Below, one piece after another: positions 62,581-64,000 of a stretch of 64,000 nt of DNA. The stretch lies in assembly GCA_947493695.1 (NCBI GenBank), contig CANLSF010000002.1:1302001-1366000 (forward strand). Reading direction: 5' to 3'. Every line of letters begins with the position of its first letter. The stretch's first letter is position 1. Below the pieces are notes generated by a model, which was not told the DNA's origin, ran no database searches, and saw only the letters and a program-made list of their open reading frames with translations. This DNA is from an uncultured Kiloniellaceae bacterium (GTDB lineage Bacteria; Pseudomonadota; Alphaproteobacteria; Kiloniellales; Kiloniellaceae). The translations under genes and the position numbers were made by a program.

Positions 62581-63426
62581 TCACGAACTCCTCAGCCGAT
62601 TGCGGATATCCAGCGCTTCGATCAACGCATCGCCAAAGAGGTTGATGGCGATCACTGTCAGCGCGATAGCGAGGCCGGGGAAGATGATGATCCAGGGAGC
62701 GATGAAAATCTGAGCCGTCCCGCTACTCATCATCGCACCCCAGCTTGGGGTCGGCGGCTGCGCGCCGAGGCCGAAGAAGCCGAGCGTCGCCTCAAGGATA
62801 ATCGCATCGCCCGTGGCCAGCATGCCCGCTACGATCACCGGCGTCAGCGCATTGGGCAGCAGATGACGGAATATAATGTGGAAGTGGCCGGCGCCGAGAT
62901 TGGCCGTCGCCTCCACATAGGTCTCGTTCTTCAGCGCCATGATCTGGGCGCGGGTCAGCCGGGTGAACTGCGCGAGATAGGCGATCGAGATCGCCACCAT
63001 CGTGCTTTCCAGTCCAGGACCGATGATGGCGATCAGGATCAAGGCGATCAGGATCTCAGGGAAGGACCAGGTGAGGTCCACCACCGCGGTCACAGCGCGG
63101 TCGAAAGGTCCGCCGAAGTATCCGGCCATTGCCCCAAGCGTCAGCCCGGCCGCAACCGAAATCGAGATCGCGCTGATGGCAACGGTCAGCGATGTGCGCG
63201 CACCGTAGACAATGCGCGAAAAGAGATCGCGCCCGAACTCGTCGGTACCCATCCAGTGCGCCCAGCCGGGCTCGGTGTTGGCGCCGGGCAGGTTCTGAAT
63301 GTCGTAAGCATAGGGTGCGAGCAGCGGCGCGAAGACCGCGCAGGCCACGACCAGCACGAGGACCGCTGCCGATCCTGCCCCCCTGGGCGAGCGGATGGCT
63401 TTCCTGATCGGGTCGAGAGCGGCCAT
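62581..63426 (-). CDS. Oligopeptide ABC transporter permease, DppC/OppC type
   Basis: This is a 281-aa membrane protein. The N-terminal helix (AAVLVLVVACAVFAPLLAPY) is followed by the DppC marker HWMGTDEFGRDLFSRIVYGA RTSL near 57-80, helices through the core, and the EAA loop NETYVEATANLGAGHFHIIF RHLLPNALTP near 167-196. Its ATG overlaps the DppB stop (TAATG). Confidence 0.93.
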   Translation of the reverse strand: MAALDPIRKAIRSPRGAGSAAVLVLVVACAVFAPLLAPYAYDIQNLPGANTEPGWAHWMGTDEFGRDLFSRIVYGARTSLTVAISAISISVAAGLTLGAMAGYFGGPFDRAVTAVVDLTWSFPEILIALILIAIIGPGLESTMVAISIAYLAQFTRLTRAQIMALKNETYVEATANLGAGHFHIIFRHLLPNALTPVIVAGMLATGDAIILEATLGFFGLGAQPPTPSWGAMMSSGTAQIFIAPWIIIFPGLAIALTVIAINLFGDALIEALDIRNRLRSS

Positions 63427-64000
63427 TACTTGATCCTTTCGCGGACACGCGGGTCCATGGCGGCTTGCACCACATCACCCAAGAGCGTACCGAGCATTAC
63501 GGCGATGGCGAGCATCAAGAGCGAGCCCTGGACGACCGGATAGTCGCGTTGATTGAGCGAGGTGATCAAAAGCGAGCCCAGCCCGGGGCGGGCGAACACG
63601 AACTCTACCGTCACGGCACCGCCCAGGATCCAGCCGATGCGTAAAGACAGGATGGTGACCACTGGCAAGAGCGCATGGCGCAGCACGTGGCGTAGCTCAA
63701 TCTGCCAGGGCGGCACCCCTTTGGCATGGAGCATCATCACGAAATCTTTGCGGGCGGTCTCCATCATTGCAACGCGGGTGACGCGGGCAACCAGTGCGAC
63801 ACCGCCGAGTCCGACAGTCAGCACCGGCAGAACCAGCGCATCCCAACTTCTGGCGCCGGAGACCGGGAACCAGCCGAGCTGCACCGCAAAGAGCATGATC
63901 AGAAGCAAGCCCAACCAGAACCCAGGTACGGTCGAGCCAAGCAGGATCAGCGTCATTGTCGTGCGGTCAATCAAGCTGTCTTTGTAGATTGCGGCCAGTG
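63426..64000 (-). CDS. Oligopeptide ABC transporter permease, DppB/OppB type (partial)
   Basis: The reading frame runs off the right edge of the window (LAAIYKDSLIDRTT at the edge), so the N-terminal part is missing here. The visible 190 residues hold several membrane helices (LILLGSTVPGFWLGLLLIML F), the EAA loop TARKDFVMMLHAKGVPPWQI ELRHVLRHALLP, and the family ending LLGDVVQAAMDPRVR. It forms the channel with DppC. A peptide-binding protein gene is expected further upstream, outside the window. Confidence 0.9.
   Translation of the reverse strand, partial: LAAIYKDSLIDRTTMTLILLGSTVPGFWLGLLLIMLFAVQLGWFPVSGARSWDALVLPVLTVGLGGVALVARVTRVAMMETARKDFVMMLHAKGVPPWQIELRHVLRHALLPVVTILSLRIGWILGGAVTVEFVFARPGLGSLLITSLNQRDYPVVQGSLLMLAIAVMLGTLLGDVVQAAMDPRVRERIK

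Noticed and set aside
62323-63543. Long plus-strand frame (406 codons) across the peptide transporter genes
   Set aside because: Antisense shadow with Arg/Asp/His-rich composition typical of reverse reading of high-G+C membrane-protein genes.

Overview
The window looks like chromosomal DNA from a heterotrophic alphaproteobacterium, probably marine or Rhodospirillales-like. The grounds are AapJ/Q/M-type amino-acid transporter subunits, a tripartite tricarboxylate transporter, IclR/GntR/AraC/LysR regulators, a moderately high G+C content and tRNA 3'-end remnants of alphaproteobacterial style. Genus cannot be read from the sequence. No intact rRNA or tRNA gene, CRISPR array or complete insertion sequence was seen.

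Layout. 0-6.2 kb: a LysR regulator, a tandem pair of DUF4440/SnoaL-like proteins (one secreted), an AzoR-type azoreductase, and a sulfurtransferase operon (two-domain sulfurtransferase, single-domain rhodanese, GAF-Fis regulator) divergent from an AraC regulator. 6.2-7.4 kb: no gene recognised. 7.4-20.6 kb: an unusual accessory locus. It holds an I78-inhibitor-like protein, a stand-alone YcaO enzyme, a SARP/BTAD-TPR regulator, a cysteine-tailed protein paired with an animal-type heme peroxidase, and a rightward set made of a small protein, a one- or two-TM peptide, a second heme peroxidase, a 762-residue protein of unknown family and a LodB/halogenase-like flavoprotein. 20.6-21.5 kb: gene remains (aldehyde dehydrogenase, gamma-glutamyltransferase) followed by a GAF protein. 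22.2-28.7 kb: a TctABC transporter divergent from an isopropylmalate-dehydrogenase-family enzyme and an Asp/Glu racemase, with a broken four-carbon acid-sugar kinase and a GntR regulator. An IS6-family remnant lies at 28.9-29.2 kb.

29.2-42.4 kb is a catabolic region that appears to be coordinately controlled. It contains an AapJQM-type importer without its ATPase, a glyoxalase-like protein, a PLP C-S lyase, a BisC/DMSO-reductase-type molybdoenzyme, an IclR regulator, a rhodanese, an FAD amine oxidase, an SDR and propionyl-CoA synthetase. A near-identical 38-bp element lies just upstream of the molybdoenzyme and rhodanese genes, and a related element lies upstream of the importer. The inferred theme is uptake, reduction and C-S cleavage of an oxidised sulfur-containing amine or amino acid, with the carbon leaving as propionyl-CoA.

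42.8-58.5 kb carries outer-membrane proteins, two AraC-type genes (one truncated) and a long colinear operon: arylsulfatase, secreted HAD phosphatase-like protein, MoxR ATPase, SHOCT lipoprotein, DUF58, DUF4381, two von Willebrand A proteins, BatD and an eight-heme cytochrome with HEAT/TPR-like C-terminus. An exact 15-bp repeat resembling a tRNA 3' end lies on each side of this block. 59.1-64.0 kb holds an M81-family peptidase and the distal part of an oligopeptide ABC transporter operon that runs off the window.
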